64,000 bases of DNA, from NCBI RefSeq assembly GCF_029852145.1, contig NC_079974.1, positions 21,988,082 through 22,052,081 on the forward strand, read 5' to 3'. Below, piece by piece: positions 43,905 through 54,455 of the stretch; position 1 is the stretch's first letter; each line of letters begins with the position of its first letter. A model generated the notes under the pieces. The model searched no databases and was not told the origin of the DNA. It was given only the letters and a program-made list of their open reading frames with translations. Made by a program: the position numbers and the translations under genes. The stretch comes from Microplitis mediator. Lineage: Eukaryota > Arthropoda > Insecta > Hymenoptera > Braconidae.

Positions 43905-44185
43905 CTAGAATTTAACGGAGTTAAATTGCAATGGCTTGTGGGTGTCTATCACTGCGGGTAATTCCTCGGGATGAACGCGCTGTATATGGACACGGGCGTG
44001 TTGCTTCCACTGGGACTGATAATTACAGTACGGACATTTGTATCTCGGAGGTTTTCCGCACTGATTTCGCAAGTGAAATTGCAACTGATTTTTGTGCTTG
44101 AATGTTCTTTTACAATTAGCAGTAGGGCAATAATATTTAAAATCCCCCTCTTTTTTATACACTTCGATGTCATTGTAATCGTAAT
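43905..44185 (-). CDS. lola: lola alternative 3' exon 48: C4-type C2HC+C2H2 pair
   Basis: 92 residues, acceptor TATTTTTTCAG. First exon of the C-x4-C subfamily: finger 1 C19-x4-C24, H37, C42 (CPTANCKRTFKHKNQLQFH), finger 2 C50, C53, H66, H71 (NYQSQWKQHARVH). Linker CGKPPRY. Tail LPAVIDTHKPL. Confidence 0.88.
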
Positions 44186-44247
44186 CTGAAAAAATATAAA
44201 TAATTTTTTTGTTAATAATTATTTTGTGGAAAAAAATATAAATATTG

Positions 44248-44990
44248 AGAGCAAGTTAATTATTTTGAAATTTACTTTTAAATAATTAATTTCTGGACGC
44301 CTGTAAAAATAAAAATTATTTTTGTTTTTCGAAAATTGATTTCTGGAGTTGAGAAAAAAAAATAGATAATTGAATTGAAAATAGAAAATTAGCCATCGGT
44401 TGTTAGAATTTTTGAGTTTCTGAAAAATGATCGAATTAATTTTAAAAAACCCGCGGAAATTTTAGTTTGAATTTTCAGAAACCAATTGAGCCCATTGAGT
44501 TCTGAAAAAAAAGAGCAAGTTAATTATTTTGAAAATTACTTTAAAATAATTATTTTTTGGATTTCTGTAAAAAATTAATTGTTTTGATTTTTTAAATAAT
44601 TGATTTCTGGATTTTTAAATTTTTAAAAAAGTGAAAGTAAAAATAGAAAGCCGCCATTTAAAATTTTTGAGTTTTTTAAAAATGATTATATCAATTTTTT
44701 AAAAAACCCGCGAAAATTTTATTTTGAATTTCCAGAAACCAACTGAGCCCATTGAGTTCTGAAAAAAAAGAGCAAGTTAATTATTTTTTGGATTTTTGTA
44801 AAAAATTTTTTCAATTTTTCAAAAATTGATTTCTGGATTTTTAAATTTTTAAAAAAGTGAAATTCAAAATAAAAAGTCGCCATTTAAAATTTTTTAGTTT
44901 TTTAAAAATGATTATAGTAATTTTTGAAAAAACCCGCGAAAATTTTAGTTTGAATTTCCAGAAACCAATTAAGGTCTTTTAGTCCTGAAA
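44248..44990. repeat. Tandem repeat, about 260-base unit, three copies
   Basis: Units start at 44248, 44513 and 44770 with GAGCAAGTTAATTATTTT and end with CCAGAAACCAATTGAGCCCATTGAG and a CTGAAAAAAAA. Each unit end imitates a splice acceptor on the minus strand, but no open finger frame follows. Confidence 0.75.
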
Positions 44991-45095
44991 AAAAAATTAA
45001 TCAAGTGAGTAAATATATATATTATTGCAACAATTACATTTTTATTAAAATATTGAATAAAATATTTACAATATCTGACATATTTTTTTATAACA

Positions 45096-45406
45096 TTATT
45101 TATTTATCATCATATTTCCCTTGTCAACATTCTCAGCAAATCCCTTCTGACAACCAACAGGTGGCCGGACGCCATGAAATTTTTTTCCATGCAAGTCAAC
45201 GAGTTTTTTTATCGTCGTCGAGTAGCCGCACTGTGGACATGGATATTTAACAAGCATCGGACAAGTTTTCATGTGTAAATTCAAATCATTTCTGCTCAGA
45301 AAAGACTTTGGGCAGCCGCGATTCGGGCACGTGAATTTACATCCCGTCACGTCCTCAGGAATTTTAAACGTCACTAATTTCGCTCTTCCTGTCCGTAATT
45401 TTTTTT
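45096..45406 (-). CDS. lola: lola alternative 3' exon 49: divergent C4-type pair
   Basis: 102 residues, acceptor TATTTGTTTTAG. Finger 1 C26-x4-C31, H44, C48 (CPNRGCPKSFLSRNDLNLH, H-x3-C), finger 2 C56, C59, H72, H77 (GYSTTIKKLVDLH). The linker PMLVKY replaces CGKPPR. Long tail with GVRPPVGCQKGF. Most divergent member of its block. Confidence 0.86.
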
Positions 45407-45617
45407 CTAAAACAAATAAGTATATAAATTTATTAGAATAGTAAAAAAAAGTTAACAAAAATCATAAAAGAAAAAAAAAATTATACATAATTTCGGTTAA
45501 AAAGTAAAAAATAAAAAAATTTCACAGTGATTTTATTTAATTAAAAATTACACTGAATTGTAAATAAAATTGATTACAAAATATAATTATAACTTTTTTT
45601 TTTTAATTGTTCCAGTG

Positions 45618-45946
45618 TACAGCCGCATGTACGGCCTTTTACACTTTTTGCCTTTAAATCGCAACTGCTTCCTTCTTTTTTTACTGCCTTCATTGTGCGG
45701 CTGGGGTCCGACTTGTGAGAAAACCATTGCCAGTACAGTTCAGTTTGGGTGAGTCTCTAGTGATCGATAAAATTTCCATTTTATCGATCACTAGATCTTC
45801 ATCCCGCGTCTAAGGGTCAGAGATCTCCGATCGAGCTCAACACGTGGCTCAGTGGTCACCCATCCAAGTAGCGATCATGCTCGATGCTGCTTAATTTGGG
45901 TGATCACCTGATCCACACGAGAACCGACCGGCTGCCTCTGGCGCTT
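45618..45946 (-). mobile_element. 5S rRNA-derived element (SINE-like)
   Basis: On the minus strand 45820-45932 matches the 3' three quarters of 5S rRNA: CGGTTCTCGTG, then CCCAAATTAAGCAGCATCG and CTACTTGGATGGGTGACC (internal pol III promoter parts). The 5' end of 5S is missing and a body of unrelated sequence follows, so it is not a functional 5S gene. Confidence 0.7.
45756..45795. repeat. Perfect 18-base hairpin in the 5S-derived element
   Basis: TCTAGTGATCGATAAAAT, four-base loop, ATTTTATCGATCACTAGA. Lies in the body of the 5S-derived element. Confidence 0.75.
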
Positions 45947-45969
45947 TTACAAAATATAATTATTTAAAA

Positions 45970-46388
45970 TTAATTGGATAAAATGTTTATTTTGCATTTA
46001 TTTTTCACGTGATTTCTCCAGCTGCTTTTCCATTTGAATGTTTTTTTACAATTGTCATTAGGGCAAATATAATTAATAACTTTTTGCAGGGGCTGGTAGA
46101 GCTCAACAACCCGAGGTTCTTTATCCCGATGTACATTTTTAGTGTGGGATTTAATGGAACCGCTCCATGTTGATTTATAATTGCAGTATGCGCACTTGTA
46201 GCGCGGGGGTTTCCCACAGTGATATTTAACGTGAGTTCCCAAATGTCGTCGCTCTTTGAAAACGCTCGTGCACTTTGGATTCGGGCATGCGTATTTGCGT
46301 GCGTTTACTTGAGCACTGGGCTGAATAGTTTGATGATTCCCGAAATAGCTGGGAATATTCCCTAGCTCCATGTAAGACGAGTAGAATT
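45970..46388 (-). CDS. lola: lola alternative 3' exon 50: three fingers
   Basis: 138 residues, acceptor TTTACTTTTTTCAG. Finger 1 C34-x4-C39, H52, C57; finger 2 C65, C68, H81, H86; then the inter-module linker PRVVELYQPL and finger 3 C108-x4-C113, H126, C131 (CPNDNCKKTFKWKSSWRNH). It stops seven residues after finger 3, so the fourth finger of the four-finger layout is absent. Confidence 0.88.
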
Positions 46389-46734
46389 CTGAAAAAAGTA
46401 AAAGAATTTTTGTTAAAAAAAATTTTTGACCAAAAAATATAAGGGATGGATTTTTTTTTTTTTACATAATTTACATTTTTACACCCAAGTAGAGAAATAG
46501 TTATTTATTTATTTAAATTCTTCATATATTTTATAAAGAAAAACAGATAATAAAATGAAGTATAATAGAATAGAAAAAAAACCAAAGATCTTTGGTGATA
46601 GAAAATATTTTTTTAGTATAAAATAATTATTTATACTTTATGTCTTTTTGGTAACTTGAATACATGTTTAGACATAGAAAAATATTTTATTATTTTTTAG
46701 ATAATTTTGATCAGTTATCTTTGCATAGAATTTA

Positions 46735-47012
46735 AAGCGGCTCAAAAATTTCTCGTGTTCAAAAAATCGCTGGAGAATTTTGAATTTTTGTTTTTTTCAA
46801 AATTTATTCCTGCAAATTTTACTATTAATTTTTAAAAAATTAATAATTTTTATCAAGTAAAATCTGGCACGAAAATTTGAAAAAAATCAAATTTCAAATT
46901 TTTTAAATTTCAAAATTCTTGAGCGACCTCTTGAACTTTTCATCTCAAGCTCAGTAGTAATTTTTGTTCTTACATTTTATGTTTTAAAGAACAAAATTTT
47001 TTTTTGAGCCAC
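46735..47012. mobile_element. Possible MITE with GCGGCTCAAAAATTT ends
   Basis: GCGGCTCAAAAATTTCTCG at the left, AAATTTTTTTTTGAGCC at the right, with a second internal pair AATTTTGAATTTTTG / CAAATTTCAAAATTCTTGAGCG. Non-coding. Confidence 0.35.
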
Positions 47013-47126
47013 CGTAATATTTATCGATATATTTTTTAAACCAATAAACATAAAAAACGAAAAAATAAAATATAAAATGATAATAATAATAATATGAATT
47101 TTAGTAATAATCGTAGTAATAAAATA

Positions 47127-47530
47127 TTATTTAGTTTCTGTTTTAACGTGAGAGTTAACGTGATAATTATATCCAGAGCTGGACCTAAATGTCTTATTGC
47201 AGTTATCGAAAAGACAAACAAATTTTCCCGGCTCTTTAAGCGAATAAATTTCAATGACACGCGACTGAGTATCGCGATGTTTGCGGGTCGCGTGTTGCTT
47301 CACACCCCGACGGCACTTGGATCGATAATCGCACGATGAGCATTTGAACCGCGGGGGTTTCCCGCACTGATGTTTCATGTGGAATGTCAATGACGCTTTC
47401 CTTGAAAATATATTTCCACAGCTTTCATTTGGGCATGTGTATTTTTCCGTCTCAACTTCAACTTCCGTGTCTTGCGATCCGTCCAAAATTTCTGTTTTTA
47501 TTTTTTTATTCTCCGTTTGCTTTTTAGAAT
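47127..47530 (-). CDS. lola: lola alternative 3' exon 51: three fingers
   Basis: 133 residues, acceptor TTTATTGCAG. Leader IKTEILDGSQ. Finger 1 C32-x4-C37, H50, C55; finger 2 C63, C66, H79, H84; linker SRVIEIYSLKEPG; finger 3 C105-x4-C110, H123, H127 (CLFDNCNKTFRSSSGYNYH) is C2H2 rather than C2HC. It is the natural downstream partner of exon 52 (218 bases of intron). Confidence 0.88.
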
Positions 47531-47725
47531 CTGCAATAAAATAAATGAATGTCAATAAATAATTACTTGATTATCAACAATAATTTCTATTGAAAAAAAA
47601 AAATTAAAAAACTTTTTTCTAATGCACACCGTTGGTGTGCAGAAAATTAAAAGCCTCCGTAAAATCGCAGCGGTAACTTTTTTTGAAATTTTTTTTTTTC
47701 AATTACGTCACACATGTACTGTAAT

Positions 47726-47919
47726 TTAATATCTCAATAAAATCTCACCACATTCGAATTTCATATGATACTTCAACTGACTTTTGTTACTAAAAGTTTT
47801 ATCGCACACCCGATTGTAACAAACAAATTTTATCTCTTCCTTTTCTCTTTTTATTCTTGACCTCAGAACCGGACCCTCAGACTTAATACGATCTAACAAA
47901 ATTAAAGGAATTTTGCTGT
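47726..47919 (-). CDS. lola: lola array exon 52: single C4-type finger with possible donor
   Basis: Acceptor TTTTTTTCAG. One finger only: C33-x4-C38, H51, C56 (CYNRVCDKTFSNKSQLKYH). Used as a terminal exon it stops after 63 residues (GEILLRY). But directly after the last Cys codon lies a donor-like GAATGTG|GTGAGA; the exon up to it is 47749-47919, 171 bases, and leaves the same phase it enters. It could therefore be a cassette spliced on to exon 51. The finger pair is otherwise incomplete. Confidence 0.75.
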
Positions 47920-48189
47920 CTGAAAAAAATAAACAATTTTTTTTTTGTTATCATAATTAATTAGCAATTAATTAATAAAAATAATTATTGTAAAAAATTA
48001 ATGAAAGCGTGAAACAATTAGACATCACATGAGGAATTAAAAAAAATGTTACACCAACAATGCAAATGAGTGTGAAAAAAGAGACAATCAACACAAAGTT
48101 AACATATAAAATTTCAAAAAATTCAAATTTATTGATACATTTGAAAACTCAACAATTAATTTTTTTTACAGTAAATGTATTTTTAAAAA

Positions 48190-48569
48190 TTAACTAGTGC
48201 GCAAATCGACAGCATGAAAAGCGCGACCGGGATGAACTTTGAGCGAATGATTTTTAATTCTATTTTTAAAACTATTTTTGAAATCGCAGTAGAAACATTT
48301 GTAGCGCGGGAGTTTCCCACATTCAAAATTTATGTGCGCGGTTAAATTAGACTTCCATTTGTATCGCTTTGAGCAATTCTTGTTTGGGCAGGAAAACTGT
48401 TCCGTTACAGATTGCGACTCGTCACTCACACACCGGAACTCCGCTGGGTGACAAATCCCGCAGAGACGACACAAGTAATTTTGACGGTTTATCTCTTGGG
48501 GTGAGATTTTATCTACAAAACTGTAGGGTTGACTTGCGTAAGGTGTCAAGTAAGTCGGCGCTTGATAGG
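48190..48569 (-). CDS. lola: lola alternative 3' exon 53: extra Cys cluster plus C4-type pair
   Basis: 125 residues from acceptor TATTTTTCAG. A cluster C33, C36, C39, H40, C46 (YLCRLCGICH) precedes finger 1 (C60-x4-C65, H78, C83; CSKRYKWKSNLTAH) and finger 2 (C91, C94, H107, H112; DFKNSFKNRIKNH). Tail AFHAVDLRTS keeps the V-D-L motif. In sequence this pair resembles the second module of four-finger exons (for example exon 55). Confidence 0.88.
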
Positions 48570-48574
48570 CTGAA

Positions 48575-49645
48575 AAATAAAAATATTTTTATTAGAAAAA
48601 TTTGATAAGTAAAAAATCATTTTCTTTTGTAAAAAAATTTTATACAGAAGTTTTTGATTTTTGAAAATTATTTTATTTAAACCAGAGTACAAAATGTACA
48701 AAATTTTTTTTTACACAAATAAATTCATATTGTGGCAGAATGTCATGCGCCTTTGCCTTGAAAAAAAAAAATGTCACCTGTGGACCAAAAACGGGCTTAT
48801 TTTGAAAATCTGACGTATAATTGAAAGAAGAGTATAAAAATTTAAGACTTAATTAGTGGCACCGTTGATTAAAAAATTAATTAACCAGGAATTAAACTGA
48901 AAAAAAAAATTAATGATGATAAATATATAGACGGGCCATTTTTATTGATTATTATATCGAGTAATTATTAAAATATTGATATTATTTGATATAATTATTG
49001 TAATAATACAATGGAAGTCTTATTTATTATTTTAAAAAGTCAAAAATTTGTCGCTAATTAAATAATTATTGCGTTAATTCGATACTACACGAATTTATTG
49101 GTCAATGTTAACAGTCTTGGTGTCCTCACATTAATACCCATAGATAAATATACCCACTGTAAAAAAACTTGAGATTATTTTTTTTTCGCACATATACTTT
49201 ATATGTAATTTAAAATTACCGCTACAGTTAACACACTTAAAATTATTATTAGCACATTAATTAGTTATCATAAATAATTTATCGAGCGGCGCCAAATGAC
49301 ACTCGGATTCAAACTGTAAAAAATAAAAATTTTTTTTCTGTCTCTTAATTTAAATGTAAAAAAATAAAACAAAAAATATTTCGAATTTTTTTTTTTTTGT
49401 TACAATAAAAATAATAAATTTTTTTTACAATAAAATATAACATTTATAAAATATAGTACGGAATGTTATCGAAGTATAATAATAATTATAATTAATCACT
49501 GGTTAAAATTTAAAAAAAAAAAAAACAATAATAAATTGAATTTTAATTAAAACGATGACTAGGTAAGATGGCGGAAAATTTTTTACGCGCACTGATCGTC
49601 AAAATGGCGTGACGATGTACAATTTATATAAAATATAATATAGTT
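48575..49645. other. AT-rich intron, nothing seen
   Basis: More than 1 kb without a finger frame; poly-A/T tracts and TAATTATT words. No clear inverted repeat. Confidence 0.45.
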
Positions 49646-49873
49646 TACAGTCCAAGTCCATTAGGTCGGAACTTCCCCTTAATCGTGACCCCCCACTACA
49701 AATTACGCTCCCACTCATTCTGTGTACATATGAGTGCATTATTTATGTATATGTAAGAGCGCATGCGTGTAGTTTATCCTCTAAAGGAAAAGGGGCATTC
49801 GATAACTCGGAATTTCCCGAAAATTTCCTTTCCTTCGGCGATTAGCGGTCGGACTCAATGGAATTCGACTGTA
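49646..49873. mobile_element. MITE with TACAGTC ends, copy 1
   Basis: Left TACAGTCCAAGTCCATTAGGTC, right GACTCAATGGAATTCGACTGTA. Inside: TCGTGACCCCCCACTACAAATTACGC. An inverted copy at 50829 lies on the other side of exon 54. Confidence 0.7.
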
Positions 49874-49904
49874 AATAAATTTTGATCAGCCATCGGTAGA
49901 CTTT

Positions 49905-50206
49905 CTAGCCTACTTTTGACGAGAGCTTGTACATTTCAATGATACGAGCACTTTGCCCTGAGTGATTGTGCTCCATGTGTGACTTAACACCGTACTTCCA
50001 TATCGAGCGGTACTCGCAGAACGGGCACTTGTACCGAGGAGGCTTCCCGCAGTGATAATTCATGTGCTTTCTCAAGTAACGCTGCTCTTTGAAAACGCGG
50101 TTGCAGTCGCGGTTTGGGCACGGGAACTTCATAGTCTTGTTGCGGGACAATGAAGTCTGAGGTGTCGTAAACCGACGGTACTTCGATATGAACGCTGGCG
50201 GGTAAT
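49905..50206 (-). CDS. lola: lola alternative 3' exon 54: C4-type pair
   Basis: 99 residues, acceptor TTTATTTTTCAG. Finger 1 C29-x4-C34, H47, C52 (CNRVFKEQRYLRKH), finger 2 C60, C63, H76, H81 (EYRSIWKYGVKSH). It ends right after the inter-module linker (ARIIEMYKLSSKVG), as if the second module had been lost; a MITE lies only 31 bases past the stop. Confidence 0.88.
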
Positions 50207-50828
50207 CTGAAAAATAAAATTTAGGTTTTTTATGTAATTACTGTTCGAATTGGTAATTATTACTAGCACTTAGTGTTAATTATGGACTATTTTTTTCACA
50301 TGCTTCTCTAAATGCAAAAAAAATTTGATTTGTTTTTTGAATTTGTAAAAATAAATTTGTTATTAATTTATATTGTAGAGCCGCAATACTAAAATTTGAA
50401 ATTTTGATTTCAATGAATTTTCAAATTTGAGAGAATTTTTTTTTTAATTTTGAGTTATTGGAAAAATTTGAAATTTTTGATAAAAATATATAACAAATTT
50501 ATTTTTTCATAAAAAATTTAAGTTCCGGCCGCAGATTTTCTCTAAAAAAATATAAGAAAACTAAAAAATTAAAAAATACTTTACCTCAGATAAATATTAA
50601 AAAAAAAAAGTGAATTTCAATAAAATATGTTTTCAAAAAAAATTCCTGCCCTTACTGGCTTTGGTCTGCAAAAATAATTCAAAAAATTATTAAATATCGC
50701 AATAATAAATTTTCAATTACAAGAAAAGTTTAGATTAAGTTTATTAAGATAAAATGAAAATTACAGTGGTCACAAATAAATAATTACTATAATTAATTTT
50801 AAATGAACGTGTGTGAGTATTATGATTA

Positions 50829-51061
50829 TACAGTCGAATTCCATCAACTCGGACCGTAAGTCTACAAAGGGCGGGAATTTTTCAAAAATTCCGAGTTATC
50901 GAATGTCCGTTATCCTTTAAAAACTGAATTACACGCGTGCGCTCTTACATCTGCGTACAAATGTGGAGCATCCGGTGGGAGAAGGCGTAACTTGTAGTGG
51001 GGGGTCACGATAAAGGGGAAGTTCCAAGCCGATGGAGTCCGACTTAATGAACTTCGACTAC
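50829..51061. mobile_element. MITE with TACAGTC ends, copy 2 (inverted)
   Basis: Left TACAGTCGAATTCCATCAACTC, inside GTAGTGGGGGGTCACGATAAAGGGG; reverse orientation relative to 49646. Confidence 0.7.
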
Positions 51062-51109
51062 GAGTTTTAATTATTAATGGATAATTTTATCATACATAGA
51101 AAAAAAAAG

Positions 51110-51603
51110 TTAATTTTTTATTTTAAGATCAACTGCGCAGGTTTCGAAACCAGGATGTTTAGCTTTCGTGTGTTTTTTTATATTTCCTTTGTGATAAGCG
51201 TGATACGGGCAGTAGAAACATTTGAATCTCGGTGATTTCCCGCACTCATTACTGAGATGATAGACTAGTCCTTGTCTGTATTTGTATCTTTTGTAACAGC
51301 CTTTGTTCGGACATTGATATTGACGTGAATCCGCGAACGGGTTGTACATTTCGACAATTTTTACTTCTTCTTCTGGGTGCAGTCTTCCCAAGTGCAGTTT
51401 GACATTCGCTGTGTTGTGGGACTTGTACTCACAGTACGGACACTTGTATCTCGGTGGTTGACCGCATACGTATTTAATGTGTCTAACTAGACTTTTTTTT
51501 TCCGAAAATACGCTGCCGCAATAGTCGAAATTGGCGCAGAAAAATTCTCCGGTTTCGGATTTTCGGGATTTCCGCCGTAAGTTCCGCCGCTTTAGAAGAA
51601 AAT
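51110..51603 (-). CDS. lola: lola alternative 3' exon 55: four fingers
   Basis: 163 residues, acceptor TTTATTTTTTCAG. Finger 1 has C-x5-C (C22, C28, H41, C46), one residue more than the block norm. Finger 2 C54, C57, H70, H75; linker VKIVEMYNPF; finger 3 C97-x4-C102, H115, C120 (CYKRYKYRQGLVYH); finger 4 C128, C131, H144, H149. Tail ETCAVDLKIKN. A clear example of a doubled two-finger module. Confidence 0.9.
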
Positions 51604-51639
51604 CTGAAAAAATAAAATACATTTTTTGTGTTAGTAAAA

Positions 51640-52256
51640 ATTTTTATTATTTTTTTTTTTAGAAATTTTTTTTTCTGAGTAAAATTATTGTCATTTTTTA
51701 TAATGGGGATTTTATTAAATTTTAGCTAAAAAATTAAATTATGGGAAAGATTTATTTATTTATTTATTAAAATCGTACAGTTTTTAATAATTATAATAAT
51801 TATGTAAGTCGATTCATTGAAAAAAATTTTTTATGTTTTTTGAAAAATTTAAAAAAAAATTTGAGTGAAAAAATTTTTAAATTCCACAGGAAATTTTTAA
51901 TTTATTCAGAAAATTGTAAAATAATTTAATTTATTTGAATCTGAATGAAATTTTTGTCTTTTTCTAAATAGAAAATTTTTCAAAAAACTTTCAGTTCAAT
52001 CTAAAATTTCAGTTTAAAAATTTTTTAAAGTTATAAAATTTGCTACGTCAAAATATTAAGAAATTTAATACTAAAAATTCTATGAAAAATTTTTCTTATC
52101 CAAAATTAAAAAAAAAAATTTTTGAGTTCTTTTCAATTCTACTAAATTTTCAAACGTCAAAAAATTAATAAATATGGAAATAATAAAATAGTCCGTGCAA
52201 ATGATAAGAAAAATTTTCCACCAGTTAATTAATAAAAATATCAATTAGTTGCAAGA
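51640..52256. other. AT-rich intron, nothing seen
   Basis: TTTTTCAAAA-type low complexity only. Confidence 0.45.
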
Positions 52257-52780
52257 TCAATAATTCAAATATTCAATGTTATCAAGTTCTTGGCCAGAGT
52301 GATGTTTGTTGACATGTTCAATAAAAACGTAGCGTCTGAATGTCGAGTAATCGCAGAATGCACATTTGAAAGACGGCTCTTTCCCGCAAACATAACGCAG
52401 ATGTTTGTAGAGACTACTTTTCGCGGTATAAACTCGGTTACAATTTTCATTCGGACACGAATAGTTCCCGCCTTTGGCAATAGGCTTGACTTTGTACAAC
52501 TCAACTACGTCGGTATCAACCCCCGGGTGTTTTTTACTCGCATGCTTCTTCACGTCATTCTTCCAGTGCGTCTTGTAGTCGCAGTGCTCGCACTGGTATC
52601 TCATTGGCTTCTTACAGTGATACTGCACGTGGAAATTACGTGACCCACGTGATTTAAATGATCGGTTGCAGTCCGAATTGACGCACACGTAATTCTTTCC
52701 GGAATTTCTCGTACTTACACCCGCTCTTAAATTGGGCTTTCTGTCGAAGGTTTTTAGTAACACCATCGGGGTCAGGAAAG
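52257..52780 (-). CDS. lola: lola alternative 3' exon 56: four fingers
   Basis: 173 residues, acceptor ATATTTCCAG. Finger 1 C32-x4-C37, H50, C55 (FKSRGSRNFH), finger 2 C63, C66, H79, H84, linker TDVVELYKVKP, finger 3 C108-x4-C113, H126, C131 (YTAKSSLYKH), finger 4 C139, C142, H155, H160 (DYSTFRRYVFIEH). Linker in module 1 is CKKPMRY instead of CGKPPR. Tail DNIEYLNY. Confidence 0.9.
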
Positions 52781-53296
52781 CTGGAAATATAAAAAAATAT
52801 GAGTTAGTAAAAATAATAAGATTTTTTTTTTTAATTAATTATTGTAAAGTAAAAAAATTAATTACGGCTAAAAAAAATAGAAAATTAATAGAATAAATGT
52901 TTTTTTTAATTATAGAATACATGTCATATATAGAGTAATAATAAATATATAGAATAACAATATATATAAATATCTTAATAATATAATTTTTTTTTTAATT
53001 TCAATTTTAAATATTTAATTAATTTTTTTGTACAAAACTAAAAAAAAACGTCCTCATAATTTATAACAAAACTTATTTTCCTACATAATTTTATTCTTAT
53101 GTGAGGCAAGATGACCACCTAAATTTAAAAAAATTAAAATCGTTAATTTTTAAAATTAACGATTTGAATTTTTAAAATTGCCGCGCTTTTAATTTTCTGA
53201 AATTTAAATAAAAAATATAAATAATTTGTAAAAGTCATAGATTAAAGAAGAGGTTTAAGTACAGAAATATATAAGCTATAGTAAAAATCTTTTTTT

Positions 53297-53622
53297 TTAA
53301 ATATAAGAATATTTTTTCTTGCGACTGCAGGGATTGTACAGTTCAATGACATAAGTTTCAACATCCGTGTGTTTATTTCGCGCGTGCGTTTTAATATGGG
53401 CCTTGTGGTGGGACCTGTAACTACAATGGGAGCACTTAAATCTCGGGGGTTTACCGCACTGGTGATTAACATGTCGATTACGATTACTCTTATCATTAAA
53501 AACGCTCTTGCAATTCGGATTCGGGCATGCGTATTTAGTCGCTTCTATTCGAACCCCGGAATTTTTCGGGTTTTCTCCTCTAAATCTCTGCGTCTTTACC
53601 GTCTGGTAAATTCTCCTAATAT
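53297..53622 (-). CDS. lola: lola alternative 3' exon 57: C4-type pair, DKSNRNRH helix
   Basis: 107 residues, no early ATG, acceptor TTTTGTTTCAG. Finger 1 C32-x4-C37, H50, C55 (KSVFNDKSNRNRH), finger 2 C63, C66, H79, H84 (SYRSHHKAHIKTH). Ends at the inter-module linker YVIELYNPC plus a basic end. Near-duplicate in layout of exon 58; a shadow frame of finger 1 exists on the same strand and is ignored. Confidence 0.89.
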
Positions 53623-53774
53623 CTGAAACAAAAAAACAACAAATATGTTAATATATATTCAGAAAAATATGAAAATTCACATAAATCGATAACACAATCG
53701 AGGAAAATAATTTTCTTTCAAGACAATTCGTTATAAATTTTTTTTTATTAATTTTTATAATAGCGATTAATTAA

Positions 53775-54106
53775 TTACTCATTAATTTTATTAATGTAAT
53801 TACGTTTTTTACATGGATTATATAATTCAATAACGTAATTTCTGAAAAATCTATGGCGCGAATTGACGTGAACTTGAATATCGGATTTGCGATGCGACTT
53901 GTGGTCGCAGTACGGGCATTTATACCGCGGCGGTTTACCGCACTGGTAATTATAGTGACGATTGCGGTTACTTTTATCTGTAAATACACTATCGCAGTCT
54001 GGATTCAGACATGCGTATTTGATAGTCTCGATTTGAGAGAATGTTTCGTCGTCTGCTAACTTTTTCGGCGGGCGGCGGACCCGCGATATCATTCGCGGCT
54101 TAATAT
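53775..54106 (-). CDS. lola: lola alternative 3' exon 58: C4-type pair, DKSNRNRH helix
   Basis: 109 residues, acceptor TTTGTTTCAG. Basic leader (SRVRRPPKK). Finger 1 C32-x4-C37, H50, C55 (DSVFTDKSNRNRH), finger 2 C63, C66, H79, H84 (DHKSHRKSDIQVH). Same spacing residue for residue as exon 57. Ends YVIELYNPCKKRNYI. Confidence 0.89.
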
Positions 54107-54455
54107 CTGAAACAAACCCAAAATATTTTATTAGTTAATAATTTAAATACTCAATTGTACTAATTACTAATTACTAATTACTGACACATTAAAATATATT
54201 AATAATAAATTATCAACAGGAATTTTAATCAAAAAAATGTTTTAGTCCTTTGAAAAAATTTTATAAATCGAGTTAATTATTTGAAATTAAAATAGTACAA
54301 TTCAAAATATTCAATTAAAAAAATAAGTACATAATATGGAATTTAATTAATTCATTGATTGATTAACATAAAAATAAAACAATAATTGCCCGGGTAAAAA
54401 AATTTCAAGCCAAAATAATAATAAATTTTTCTTTCACCCGAAAAAAGGCTCCGGT

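Noticed and set aside
44248..44990. Additional finger exons behind the CTGAAAAAAA acceptor-like sites
   Set aside because: The array phase meets stops at once and no Cys/His pattern is present; it is a tandem repeat.
45820..45932. Functional 5S rRNA gene
   Set aside because: The 5' quarter is missing and there are insertions near the start of the match; the rest is diverged.
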